Shown here one piece after another: positions 26,084 through 35,893 of a stretch of 64,000 nt of DNA. The notes beneath the pieces were generated by a model. The model did not search any database. It had not been told where the DNA came from and saw only the letters and a list, made by a program, of their open reading frames with translations. Source of the DNA: Bradyrhizobium sp. ISRA430 (GTDB lineage Bacteria > Pseudomonadota > Alphaproteobacteria > Rhizobiales > Xanthobacteraceae); NCBI RefSeq assembly GCF_029909975.1, contig NZ_CP094516.1, forward strand, positions 2,790,001-2,854,000. The letters run 5' to 3'. The position numbers and the translations under genes were made by a program. Position 1 is the first letter of the stretch, and every line of letters begins with the position of its first letter.

Positions 26084-26132
26084 GAGCATGATCTTTTCGG
26101 AAAACCGCTGCACACTTTTCCGGATCATGCTC
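26084..26132. repeat. GAGCATGATC palindromic repeat, copy 1
   Basis: GAGCATGATC-N29-GATCATGCTC, with inner arms CGGAAAA and TTTTCCG. A near-identical copy occurs at 30923-30971 and a degenerate one at 42317-42352. The right end touches the stop codon of the radical SAM gene. Confidence 0.85.
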
Positions 26133-27313
26133 TAGGCGCCCGCCAACGTGTCACGCACGCTGACGCGATCGCCGTCCGGCTTGCTGACGTAGAGATGGCT
26201 CTCCAGTACGGATTGCATGTTCTCGAACATCGAATAGAGATCGTCGCAATAGACCGAAGGATTGTCGTAGCCGTTCGTCCTGGAGAAGCGGTGCGGAAGA
26301 TAGCCTCCCCCGCAGGCGTTCATGAATTTGCACTGGCGACACTTCGCGCAAAGATTGATCGAAGCATCGCGGGCGGCCTTCCAGCGCGGCTCATTCCGGA
26401 CCTCGTCGATCGCATGATCGAAGATGTTGAAGCTGGTGTTGGTGAAGCCGTCGCCCGCAATCCGCAGCACGTCATGGGCCTCCACAGTGCCGTCGGTCAT
26501 CACGGTGCAAAGCTCGACGGGTTTGTGGCCCACGCCCTCGGTCGGCGCATTGTTGCCAAGCAGGGCGGTGATCATGTCGGATATGATGCGGATATCGGTC
26601 GCCGCAGTCGTGCGATTTGCCTCCAGCCAGATCTCGAACAGCCCCTTGTAGAAGGCGGCAATGGATGGCGGCTTCTCATCCACCGTCGCGTCGGGGATCA
26701 TGATGTCGTAGTTGGAGATTCCACACGCGGCGAAAAAATCGGCGTATTCCTGCGGCGCGTAAGCGGGATTGCAGACGGCAAGGGCAATGACGCCAATGTT
26801 GCGCGCCACCAGCATGCGGGCGGCACGCTCTACGGCGGCATGAGTGCCCGTACCCTGAAACGTCTTGCGATGGAGGTCGTGAATATGGGCCGGCCCGTCT
26901 ACGCTGATCGCAACCGAAATGTTGCGAGCCTCGAAGCAAGCCAGCCACTCGTCGTCGATCAACACGCCGTTGGTCGTGACCGCGATGGGTATCTCGCAGC
27001 CCGTGCGCGATGAAATGCCCTCGCAGGCCTCGGCAAAGCGGTGGAAGTTCTCGACGCCCCACAGCAGCGGCTCGCCGCCGTGCAGAATAATGGGAAAATC
27101 GGCGAGGGAATATCTGACGACGTGCTCCTCGATCCGCAGCAGCAATCGATGCTGCACCTCAGGGCCCATCAGCTTCGGCTTGCTATAAACGGACGCGTCG
27201 CGGAACCAGTAACAATAGGAGCAGTCGATGTTGCATCTCGCCGCGACCTTGACCAGCAATTGCGTGATCGGCTGATCGTGGAAGGCGGCACAATCTGAAC
27301 CGTCAGCCGACAT
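26132..27313 (-). CDS. Radical SAM/SPASM peptide maturase (cyclophane-forming type)
   Basis: 393 residues. The radical SAM cluster motif is CNIDCSYC (Cys27, 31, 34), followed by IILHGGEPLLW and SVDGPAHIHD. The C-terminal SPASM domain has Cys269, then CAKCRQC (322, 325, 328), Cys334 and Cys356, with GGGYLPHRFS and GYDNPSVYC, the wording of maturases of the GrrM/OscB and FxsB kind, which join an aromatic ring to a nearby side-chain carbon to make three-residue cyclophanes. The gene follows a 92-residue peptide with aromatic-Arg-Arg repeats by 33 bases, so that peptide is the likely substrate. The exact subfamily is not settled. No clear ribosome site, so translation may depend on the upstream gene. 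Confidence 0.92.
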   Translation of the reverse strand: MSADGSDCAAFHDQPITQLLVKVAARCNIDCSYCYWFRDASVYSKPKLMGPEVQHRLLLRIEEHVVRYSLADFPIILHGGEPLLWGVENFHRFAEACEGISSRTGCEIPIAVTTNGVLIDDEWLACFEARNISVAISVDGPAHIHDLHRKTFQGTGTHAAVERAARMLVARNIGVIALAVCNPAYAPQEYADFFAACGISNYDIMIPDATVDEKPPSIAAFYKGLFEIWLEANRTTAATDIRIISDMITALLGNNAPTEGVGHKPVELCTVMTDGTVEAHDVLRIAGDGFTNTSFNIFDHAIDEVRNEPRWKAARDASINLCAKCRQCKFMNACGGGYLPHRFSRTNGYDNPSVYCDDLYSMFENMQSVLESHLYVSKPDGDRVSVRDTLAGA

Positions 27314-27346
27314 ACCGATTACCGAGACGGGCTGGAGGACACTCAG

Positions 27347-27625
27347 CTAGTAGCCTCGAACAAATCCCCCTCGGCGGAATGCGCCGACGCCCGGAGCATA
27401 TGCCCCCCTGCGAAAGGCACCTGCATTGGCACCTTTGGCAAAACCGCCTCGTCTGAACGCGGCCTCGGTCGCCACGGGCTTGTCGGAGACAACGCCTTGC
27501 TCCGTACCTTGTCCGCGCAGATCGTTCAGCAATGCGTCGATCCCCTGATGGTCGCTCTGAATGGTTGCGCCCGGCCCATGCAATTGAATGAGGCTTGCCA
27601 AAACCTTCAGCGTCGTAATCGGCAT
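27347..27625 (-). CDS. RiPP precursor peptide with repeated AFRRG core
   Basis: 92 residues. A leader of about 50 residues (MPITTLKVLASLIQLHGPGA.., then ..GIDALLNDLRGQ) has no signal peptide. The tail is Gly/Ala/Arg-rich with repeated units: Phe-Arg-Arg at 57-59, 71-73 and 83-85, Phe-Ala-Lys at 62-64, Tyr-Ala-Pro at 76-78 and Phe-Val-Arg at 88-90, ending in GY. These aromatic-X-X triplets are the kind of site three-residue cyclophane synthases modify, and the neighbouring maturase is of that class. AGGAGC seven bases before the ATG fixes the start at 27625; longer in-frame starts add unrelated sequence. No protease or exporter gene is adjacent. Confidence 0.85.
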   Translation of the reverse strand: MPITTLKVLASLIQLHGPGATIQSDHQGIDALLNDLRGQGTEQGVVSDKPVATEAAFRRGGFAKGANAGAFRRGAYAPGVGAFRRGGFVRGY

Positions 27626-27809
27626 GATCGTGCTCCTGTTTTTCGCGACGCAATGCAGGATCGAACGAAAGACCGGCATGTGGAGCCGGCCGAGCAACGC
27701 CGAATATTATACCGTTTTGATTGCAGCGGCAATGTGTCGGGGCCGGTCGGACGTCTGCCTGGTCTGCTTCACTCAAAGAGCCAATATCGGTCTTTGACCG
27801 AAACACGCC

Positions 27810-29000
27810 TTACGCCATCACCACCGGTGCCTCCTCGGCGAGCCCGTACACGCGCTGCGCCTTGGAAAACCCCGCGATCGGAAACTCGCCGAGTTCGCGC
27901 CAGCCATGGTGGCAGACGTTGGCGAAGCCTTCCGAGGCCACAACGGTCCGCCCCATGCGGCCGGCGATCTTCTCCAGCCGTGCCGCAAGATTGACCGCGG
28001 GTCCGATGCAGGTGAAGTCGAGCCGGTTGCCCCCGCCGATATTGCCGTAGAGGATGTTGCCGACATGCAGCGCAACGCCGAAGCGGAAGCGCTCGATGAT
28101 GTCGCCGACCGGGAAGGCGAGCGCTTCGACACTGGCGCGGGATTTGCGCGCGGCTTCCAGCACCCGCGAACAGACATGCGCGGCATCGCCGACATATTCG
28201 TCGATCGGAAACACCGCGAGCAGGCCGTCGCCCATGAATTTCAGGACCTCGCCGCCGTGGCCGCGGATCGCGGTCACCTGACAGTCGAAGTATTGGTTGA
28301 GGATCTCGACCACGGTCTCGGCAGGCAGCCGGTCGGACAGCGCGGTGAAGCCGCGCAAGTCCGACAGCCAGATCACCGCCTGCATGGTGTCGGTGTGGCC
28401 GCGGCGGATCTGGCCGCCGAGGATGCGCGCGCCGGCGCGATTGCCGACATAGGTATCGAGCAGCATCGCGGCGGTGCGGCGCAGGCTGACGATCTCGCTG
28501 ACGCGCGCGAGCGGCGCCATGACGGCCCGGATCGTCGCAATGTGGTCATCGCTGAAGCCGCCGGGATGCCGTGTCATCCAGCTCGTCGCGTGGATCGATC
28601 CGTCGAGAAACGGCATCGGCACCGCGACGTAGTCGGTCGCGCCTTCGGCGCGCATGTCGTTGATGATCGGAAACCGCTTGCTGTCGGGGTCGTCGACGCG
28701 TCCTCTGACCTCCAAGCCTTGCTCGAACACGATCCGAAGCGGGCTCTGAGCGAATTCGGGCGTATCCAGGATGTCGAAGTCGACGGTGCCGACCTCGACC
28801 TCCTCGCCCTGCCGCCAGATAAAGTTGCGGCCGAAGATTTCGGGATGCAGCGTGCGAATGAAGATGCCGAACCGCCACACCGGCAGGCCGGCTGCGACCA
28901 GGCGTTCGCAGACATCGGCGATCATCCTGGCGGGTTCGCCCGATGACCTCGCGCCATCGATCAGCCAGTTGGTGATCCGCTGCAGCTCGGGGCTTTCCAT
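27810..29000 (-). CDS. Class III adenylate/guanylate cyclase
   Basis: 396 residues. The C-terminal catalytic domain has VIWLSDLRGFTALSDRLP (first metal Asp), GGEVLKFMGDGLLAVFP (second Asp) and GGGNRLDFTCIGPAVNLAAR (transition-state Asn and Arg), so it should be active. The N-terminal 190 residues have no membrane segment and look like a sensory domain of the type common in Rhizobiales soluble cyclases (PVWRFGIFIRTLHPEIFGR). The product is presumably cAMP. It lies upstream of the RiPP cassette on the same strand, 184 bases away, and is probably separate. Confidence 0.93.
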   Translation of the reverse strand: MESPELQRITNWLIDGARSSGEPARMIADVCERLVAAGLPVWRFGIFIRTLHPEIFGRNFIWRQGEEVEVGTVDFDILDTPEFAQSPLRIVFEQGLEVRGRVDDPDSKRFPIINDMRAEGATDYVAVPMPFLDGSIHATSWMTRHPGGFSDDHIATIRAVMAPLARVSEIVSLRRTAAMLLDTYVGNRAGARILGGQIRRGHTDTMQAVIWLSDLRGFTALSDRLPAETVVEILNQYFDCQVTAIRGHGGEVLKFMGDGLLAVFPIDEYVGDAAHVCSRVLEAARKSRASVEALAFPVGDIIERFRFGVALHVGNILYGNIGGGNRLDFTCIGPAVNLAARLEKIAGRMGRTVVASEGFANVCHHGWRELGEFPIAGFSKAQRVYGLAEEAPVVMA

Positions 29001-29078
29001 GGCCGCATTTGCGGACGAAGTTGTGGGGCCGTCAAGCCGCGCGTAGGGCTAGTGGCGCGACCTCAAGGCGCGATGGCT

Positions 29079-30167
<1,089 letters not shown>

Positions 30168-30241
30168 TCGTCTCTGGCTCGTAAGTCAGTTCTGACTTGT
30201 GTTGTGGTAACGCCCAGGGGCACAGCGTTCAACCCTGTTGC

Positions 30242-30288
30242 CGTCATTCCGGGCGATGCAGAAGGGCGACGACCCCGGAATGATGGCG
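30242..30288. repeat. Short palindrome related to family B
   Basis: CGTCATTCCGGG at the left and CCCCGGAATGATGGCG at the right share the outer arms of the family B element at 22859, without its inner palindromes. It lies in the gap between aroC and the phosphatase. Confidence 0.6.
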
Positions 30289-30295
30289 TGCGGGG

Positions 30296-30895
30296 TTAAC
30301 TATACTTCTCCAGCCGCCCGTCACGGAACACGTAGACCGCGCCCTGCTCGATATAGAGCTCGGCGGCGCTGGCCGGGGTCTCGATGCCGAGGGCGACCAT
30401 CAGGGCCCGGGCGGTGCCGCCATGGGCGACCGCGACGGTGTCGACGAGCAGCGACTCGTACCAGTCGAGCATGCGGAGCTGCACGGCAGCGTAGGTCTCC
30501 CCGCCCTGTGGAGCCACCGACCATTTATCGGCGAGGCGGCGGGCATAGACTTCGGGATCGGAGGCTTCGCTCTCGGCCAGCGTCAGGCCTTCCCACGTGC
30601 CATAGCCGATCTCACGCAGGCGATCATCAAGTGAGTAGTGCGTGGCCGGCAATGCGAGCTTGGCGCGCACGAGCTCCATGGTCGAGCGCGCACGACCGAG
30701 CGGGCTCGACACAAAGGGCAGCGCGGTCTTGTCGCGACCATCGCGCTTGAACAGATCGGCCAAAATGCCGGCGGCCTGCACCGCCTGAACGCGGCCGCGC
30801 GCGTTCAATGGAACGTCCTTGGTGCCCTGCAGCCGCCCGAGCGCATTCCATTCGGTCTCGCCGTGGCGAAGAAAGTAGATCGTGGGCACGAGCAT
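30296..30895 (-). CDS. Histidine phosphatase (phosphoglycerate-mutase-like) family protein
   Basis: 199 residues with the catalytic LRHGETEWN (phospho-His) and a second His in VAVAHGGTARALM; a conserved Arg lies in SSPLGRARSTME and Glu in REIGYGTWEGLT. These cofactor-independent phosphatases act on sugar phosphates or similar small molecules; the substrate is undefined. It is in the same direction as fabI and aroC but separated by repeats, so it is probably an independent unit. Confidence 0.92.
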   Translation of the reverse strand: MLVPTIYFLRHGETEWNALGRLQGTKDVPLNARGRVQAVQAAGILADLFKRDGRDKTALPFVSSPLGRARSTMELVRAKLALPATHYSLDDRLREIGYGTWEGLTLAESEASDPEVYARRLADKWSVAPQGGETYAAVQLRMLDWYESLLVDTVAVAHGGTARALMVALGIETPASAAELYIEQGAVYVFRDGRLEKYS

Positions 30896-30922
30896 TGCAG
30901 TCGGCGGCTAGCTCTTTTCTTC

Positions 30923-30969
30923 GAGCATGATCTTGTCGGAAAACCGGTTCCCACTTTTCCGGATCATGC

Positions 30970-30971
<2 letters not shown>
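30923..30971. repeat. GAGCATGATC palindromic repeat, copy 2
   Basis: GAGCATGATC and GATCATGCTC arms around TTGTCGGAAAACCGGTTCCC and ACTTTTCCG; nearly identical to the copy at 26084-26132. Its right end overlaps the fabI stop codon by two bases, the same placement as copy 1 against the radical SAM stop. Confidence 0.85.
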
Positions 30972-31827
<856 letters not shown>

Positions 31828-31954
31828 CAGCCCTCCTTCGCGGTACAGTCCTAATACGCGGCGTTAACGCTGTTTCGAAGGCCGGAATAGCCGTTCCGCT
31901 CGGGTGTTATGATGATCGAGGCGCTCGCGCCGAACGGCAGGACTTCAAGACGGC

Positions 31955-32443
31955 ATGAGTGCATTTCGCCAGAGCGTGGAAGCGATGATCCCGGCGCTGC
32001 GCCGCTACGCCCGCGCGCTGACGCGCGATGCGGATGCGGCCGACGATCTGGTGCAGGATACCCTGGTACGGGCGCTGCGCTCGGAACGGCTGTTCCTCGG
32101 AGGCGACGTCAGGAGCTGGCTCTACACCATCCTGACCAACCTCAACAAGAATCGCAGACGCTCGCTGGCGCGACGGCCGCAGTTCATGCAGCTCACGGAG
32201 AACAATCCGGATGCCAGCGGGACGGAGGCCGAAGGGCGCGACATCGAGAAGGCGCTGTCAACGCTCGTCGAGGAGCAGCGCTCGGTGCTGCTGCTGGTGA
32301 TGCTGGAGGGCCTGAGCTACCGCGAGGTCGCCGATATCCAGGGCGTGCCGATCGGCACCGTAATGTCACGCCTGGCGCGAGCCCGGGCTCACGTTAAAGC
32401 TTCGCTGGAAGGTGAGCGTCCGGCGCTCAGGCGGGTGAAATGA
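31955..32443 (+). CDS. ECF-type RNA polymerase sigma factor
   Basis: 162 residues with sigma region 2 (YARALTRDADAADDLVQDTLVRAL, ending in DVRSWLYTILTN) and region 4 (EEQRSVLLLVMLEGLSYREVA, ..GVPIGTVMSRLARARAHVK). Small sigma factors of this group direct transcription of envelope or oxidative-stress genes. The gene is 106 bases before a membrane protein with an anti-sigma layout, which is presumably its inhibitor. It is divergent from fabI. Confidence 0.95.
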   Translation: MSAFRQSVEAMIPALRRYARALTRDADAADDLVQDTLVRALRSERLFLGGDVRSWLYTILTNLNKNRRRSLARRPQFMQLTENNPDASGTEAEGRDIEKALSTLVEEQRSVLLLVMLEGLSYREVADIQGVPIGTVMSRLARARAHVKASLEGERPALRRVK

Positions 32444-32549
32444 TGGCAGGATTAATGCATCGCGCATGTCGCGTGCCCCGCATGCAGCGGGACAAAGCGC
32501 AGGCAAGTCGCGAACTATATTTTGGGCCGCGGAGCCAGAGACGACCGAT

Positions 32550-33320
32550 ATGAACGACCGCAAGATTGCAGTGACCGAGGACGAATTGCACGCCTATATC
32601 GACGGCGAGTTGCCGGTGGAGCGCCGCGCCGACGTCGAGGCCTGGCTGGCCGCCAACCCCGAGGATGCCGAGCGGGTGCAATCCTGGCGCGCCATGGCCG
32701 AGATGCTGCACGCCCGCTACGACTCCGTCGCCCAGGAGCCGGTGCCGGCGCGGCTGGAGCTCGAGCGGCTCGAGCGCCGTCCGCGGCAATGGCTCTACGG
32801 CGCCGCCGCGGCGGTGCTGGTGGCTTTCGTCGCCGGCGGTACGGCCGGCTGGTTCGCGCATGGAGCTGCGGCCGTGCCGTCGACCTTCCAGAGCTTCACC
32901 GAGGATGCGGTCGATGCCCACCGCCTCTACGTCGTCGAGGTCCGCCATCCCGTCGAGGTCCCCGGCAACGAGCGCGACCATCTCCAGGCCTGGCTGACCA
33001 AGCGCTGCGGCTGGACCGTGTTTGCGCCGAACCTGGAAGCGAGCGGCCTCAAGCTCGTCGGCGGCAGGCTGCTGCCGGGGCCGAACGGACCGGCGTCATT
33101 CCTGATGTATGAGGGCACGTCGGGCGAGCGGTTCACGATCTACACCGCCAAGACAGAGAGCGGCGCGACACAGATGCGCTATGCCAAGACGGACAAGGAT
33201 GGATCGCTGTTCTGGGCCGACCGCGGCGTCGGCTATGTCGTCACCGGCGGCAGCGACCGTGACCGGCTGACCAAGGTGGCGCAGGCCGTTTACGACCAAG
33301 CCGAGAAACACGGCACGTAA
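32550..33320 (+). CDS. Anti-sigma factor (transmembrane)
   Basis: 256 residues. The N-terminal cytoplasmic part (VTEDELHAYIDGELPVERRA, then VEAWLAANPEDAERV) has the helical layout of zinc-type anti-sigma domains but lacks the His-x3-Cys-x2-Cys zinc ligands, so the zinc-free version is implied. One membrane helix at about residues 85-105 (AAAVLVAFVAGGTAGWF) leads to a periplasmic domain that could sense envelope stress. It is in an operon with the ECF sigma factor; the ATG at 32550 begins where the domain starts. Confidence 0.9.
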   Translation: MNDRKIAVTEDELHAYIDGELPVERRADVEAWLAANPEDAERVQSWRAMAEMLHARYDSVAQEPVPARLELERLERRPRQWLYGAAAAVLVAFVAGGTAGWFAHGAAAVPSTFQSFTEDAVDAHRLYVVEVRHPVEVPGNERDHLQAWLTKRCGWTVFAPNLEASGLKLVGGRLLPGPNGPASFLMYEGTSGERFTIYTAKTESGATQMRYAKTDKDGSLFWADRGVGYVVTGGSDRDRLTKVAQAVYDQAEKHGT

Positions 33321-33643
33321 ACAACTGCACAAGCGCCGTGCCTCGATTCCGACATTGAAAATTTGGAATCAGGACATGCGTGCGTCTCATTATCGCACCG
33401 GATGATCACGCGAAAATGAGTGGCGTTCGATCCGCCGATCGACGCGGGCGGCCTCGATTGGGGTTTTTGGTACCGCGCTGGTCCCCCTCTCGAGGCCGCA
33501 CCTTATCGGCGGCTGCCCCGCCGGGCAGCCGACACGCCGAGCACGCTTAGCGTCGAAGCGCTCACAGCGCTTCAGGCGCATATTCGGGCATCATCTGTCG
33601 GGAAGAGAATGCTCCGATGGTCTCATCGGTCTCGGCCAGCGCC
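33321..33643. other. Intergenic region without recognised gene
   Basis: 323 bases between the anti-sigma gene and the dnaJ-like gene, which converge here. Frames on both strands (33390-33581, 33420-33647) have no family resemblance. I see no terminator with a U tract and no RNA gene. Confidence 0.5.
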
Positions 33644-34603
33644 CTAGCCGAGCCCGCTACGCGGATTATAGGGATGTTGGTCCCGCCACTTCTCCATCAA
33701 TGCCTCAAGCTCGGCGTCGTTCCCGTCCGGTAGCATAATCCTGATGGTGACGAAGAGGTCGCCGGTTCCGCCCGCCTTCGGCAGGCCCTTGCCCTTGAGG
33801 CGGAAGGTTCGGCCACTGGAGGTGTTCTTGGGGACCGAGAGCTCCACGGCATTGCCGAGAGTGGGCACGCGGACCTTGCCGCCGAGCACGGCCTCGTAGA
33901 GCGCGACTGGCAGATCGATTCGCAGGTCGGCGCCCTCGACCTTGAAGAACGGATGCGGGGCGATGTTGATGGTGATCAGGAGGTCGCCGGGCGGATGACC
34001 CTGTGCTGTCTCGCCCTGTCCCCTCAGCCGGATCTGCTGGCCTTCGGTGACGCCGACCGGGATCTTGACGTTGAGTTCCTTGCCGTTCGGCAGCCGGACC
34101 CGCTTGTCCCCGCCCTTCACCGATTCTTCCAGCGAGACGGTCATGGCGACCTTCAGGTCGAGATCGAGCCCGATCCCGCCGGTGTCGAATTCGAACTGGG
34201 CACCGCCGCCGGCCCCGGGCCGCGCGCCGCGCATTCCGCCGCCGAACATGCTGTTGAGGATGTCCTCGAACGCGCCCGCCCCGGCTCCGCCGCCACCGCT
34301 GCGGAACGTATAGCTCTCGAAGCCACCCGGACCTGACCGCCCGCGCGGGCCGCCGCCGCCCGGAAAACCCTGGAAGCGCGGCTTGCCCTCGGCGTCGATC
34401 TCGCCGCGATCGAACTGCTTGCGCTTGTCCTCGTCACCAAGGATCTCGTTGGCCGTGTTGATCTCGGCGAAGCGCTCGGCAGCCTTCGGGTCGTTCTTGT
34501 TGCTGTCGGGATGATGCTTCTTGGCAAGCTTGCGATAGGCGCTCTTGATCGCGGCAGCGTTGGCGCTCCGCGGCACCCCCAAGACCTCATAGGGGTCGCG
34601 CAT
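33644..34603 (-). CDS. DnaJ-family chaperone, class B (CbpA/DjlA-like without zinc finger)
   Basis: 319 residues. An N-terminal J domain MRDPYEVLGVPRSANAAAIK includes the HPD motif in KKHHPDSNK, followed by a Gly/Phe-rich linker (about residues 78-130) and the C-terminal substrate-binding domains (GGDKRVRLPNGKELNVKIPV and GDLLITINIAPHPFF). No CxxCxGxG zinc repeats, so class B. It stimulates DnaK ATPase and helps fold or disaggregate proteins. It is followed by no chaperone partner in the window. Confidence 0.93.
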   Translation of the reverse strand: MRDPYEVLGVPRSANAAAIKSAYRKLAKKHHPDSNKNDPKAAERFAEINTANEILGDEDKRKQFDRGEIDAEGKPRFQGFPGGGGPRGRSGPGGFESYTFRSGGGGAGAGAFEDILNSMFGGGMRGARPGAGGGAQFEFDTGGIGLDLDLKVAMTVSLEESVKGGDKRVRLPNGKELNVKIPVGVTEGQQIRLRGQGETAQGHPPGDLLITINIAPHPFFKVEGADLRIDLPVALYEAVLGGKVRVPTLGNAVELSVPKNTSSGRTFRLKGKGLPKAGGTGDLFVTIRIMLPDGNDAELEALMEKWRDQHPYNPRSGLG

Positions 34604-34713
34604 CCGTCACGTCTCCTCTTGGGAAATCGATGTGTTCAAAGGGCTCCCCGCCCCACCTGCACTTCATGTGGTGGGCGCGTGGCATTTTTGCAACTAGGGT
34701 CGCGACGCGATTC

Positions 34714-35124
34714 CTAGCTCCGCCACGGCTTTAGCGTATGAATCTCCCAGCGGCCATGGCTGCTTTCGCAGCCGGCCCCTTGGAGCCAGCTTTCGGTATT
34801 GCCGTTGACATAGCTTGCCAGGAAATCGCGGCACTTGCGGCCGTCCTCCGCCGCGTAGGACTGCGCGATCGGCGTCACCGAGCCGCGGGCCCCCGTTTCC
34901 GGATTCTCCCAATGCTGGCTGGAATCCTTGTCGCCCTTGCTCAGGACGTCGGAGGCGGCGTTGCGGGCAAAGGCGAGATCGGTCTCGGTCGGTGCGGCGT
35001 CCTTCGCAGAGCGCGTAATCGAGCCGGTGAGATCGCCCTCGTCGGCCTTGGCGAAGGGGCCGCCAGTGTCATTGCGGGAGAAGCTGCAGCCACCCGTGCC
35101 CAGGCCGATTAGAATCATTGTCAT
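34714..35124 (-). CDS. Secreted lipoprotein-like protein (RT0821/Lpp0805 surface-antigen family)
   Basis: About 136 residues from the ATG at 35124. The start reads MTMILIGLGTGGCSFSR: a short hydrophobic run with a Gly-Gly-Cys lipobox. The C-terminal part (SYAAEDGRKCRDFLASYVNG, ..WLQGAGCESSHGRWEIHTLK) resembles the 17-kDa rickettsial surface-antigen/RT0821 family, a periplasm-facing lipoprotein of unknown role. The start is uncertain: no positively charged n-region precedes the ATG, and an in-frame TTG upstream or a longer leader is possible. It is divergent from pdxH with overlapping promoters. Confidence 0.65.
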   Translation of the reverse strand: MTMILIGLGTGGCSFSRNDTGGPFAKADEGDLTGSITRSAKDAAPTETDLAFARNAASDVLSKGDKDSSQHWENPETGARGSVTPIAQSYAAEDGRKCRDFLASYVNGNTESWLQGAGCESSHGRWEIHTLKPWRS

Positions 35125-35237
35125 GAGAAGGCCGGACGGGCGGATCGCCGATAGGCCAACGCGTCCCCATGCCCTATATAGGGCGGAAGCGGACAACAAC
35201 GCGCTTTGGGCCGCGGGACGCAACTCGGACTCCGGAC

Positions 35238-35879
35238 ATGACCGACACGACCTCGATGAAACACCAGACACCCTTAACATCCGGTGATTTCACCGCCGCC
35301 GACGAGCCGTTCGCGCTGTTCGAGACCTGGCTGAACGAGGCGATCAAAGGCGAACCCAACGATCCGAACGCGATGGCGCTCGCAACCGTCGATCCCGACG
35401 GCCTGCCTGACGTGCGCATGGTGCTGATGAAGGGCTTCGATTCCGACGGTTTCGTCTTCTACAGCCATATTGCGAGCCAGAAAGGCCGCGAACTCGCCGC
35501 AAATCCTAAGGCCGCGTTGCTTTTCCACTGGAAGTCGCTGCGCCGCCAGGTTCGCATCCGCGGCAACGTGACGCCGGTGACCGATGCCGAAGCCGACGCC
35601 TATTTCGCCACCCGTCCCAAGCAGGCCCAGATCGGGGCCTGGGCCAGCAAGCAGTCGCAGCCGCTCGAAAGCCGCTTCGCCTTCGAGCAGGCGATCGCCA
35701 AAGTCGCCGCCAAATACGTCATCGGCGAGGTGCCGCGGCCGCCGGGCTGGAGCGGCTGGCGCATCACGCCGATGCGCATCGAGTTCTGGCACGATCGCCC
35801 ATTCCGTCTGCACGACCGCATCGAATTTCGTCGTGACGCCGTCGGCCAGCCGTGGTCCAAGACGCGGATGTATCCTTGA
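35238..35879 (+). CDS. pdxH: Pyridoxamine 5'-phosphate oxidase
   Basis: 213 residues. It oxidises pyridoxine/pyridoxamine 5'-phosphate to PLP with FMN, the last step of vitamin B6 synthesis and salvage. Family marks: [20 protein letters not shown] (FMN site), [42 protein letters not shown] and a C-terminal [19 protein letters not shown]. Start at [13 protein letters not shown] (35238), as in related proteins. Fifteen bases before the SDR gene on the same strand, so the two are probably co-transcribed. Confidence 0.97.
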   Translation: MTDTTSMKHQTPLTSGDFTAADEPFALFETWLNEAIKGEPNDPNAMALATVDPDGLPDVRMVLMKGFDSDGFVFYSHIASQKGRELAANPKAALLFHWKSLRRQVRIRGNVTPVTDAEADAYFATRPKQAQIGAWASKQSQPLESRFAFEQAIAKVAAKYVIGEVPRPPGWSGWRITPMRIEFWHDRPFRLHDRIEFRRDAVGQPWSKTRMYP

Positions 35880-35893
35880 AGTGAAAGATCTCC

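Noticed and set aside
27303..27806. Alternative frame over the RiPP precursor
   Set aside because: Overlaps the precursor in another frame; Cys/Arg-rich, no ribosome site, while the precursor has AGGAGC and ordered repeats.
33420..33647. Frame of 75 codons between the anti-sigma and dnaJ-like genes
   Set aside because: No ribosome site, no homology, and it runs into the convergent dnaJ-like stop.
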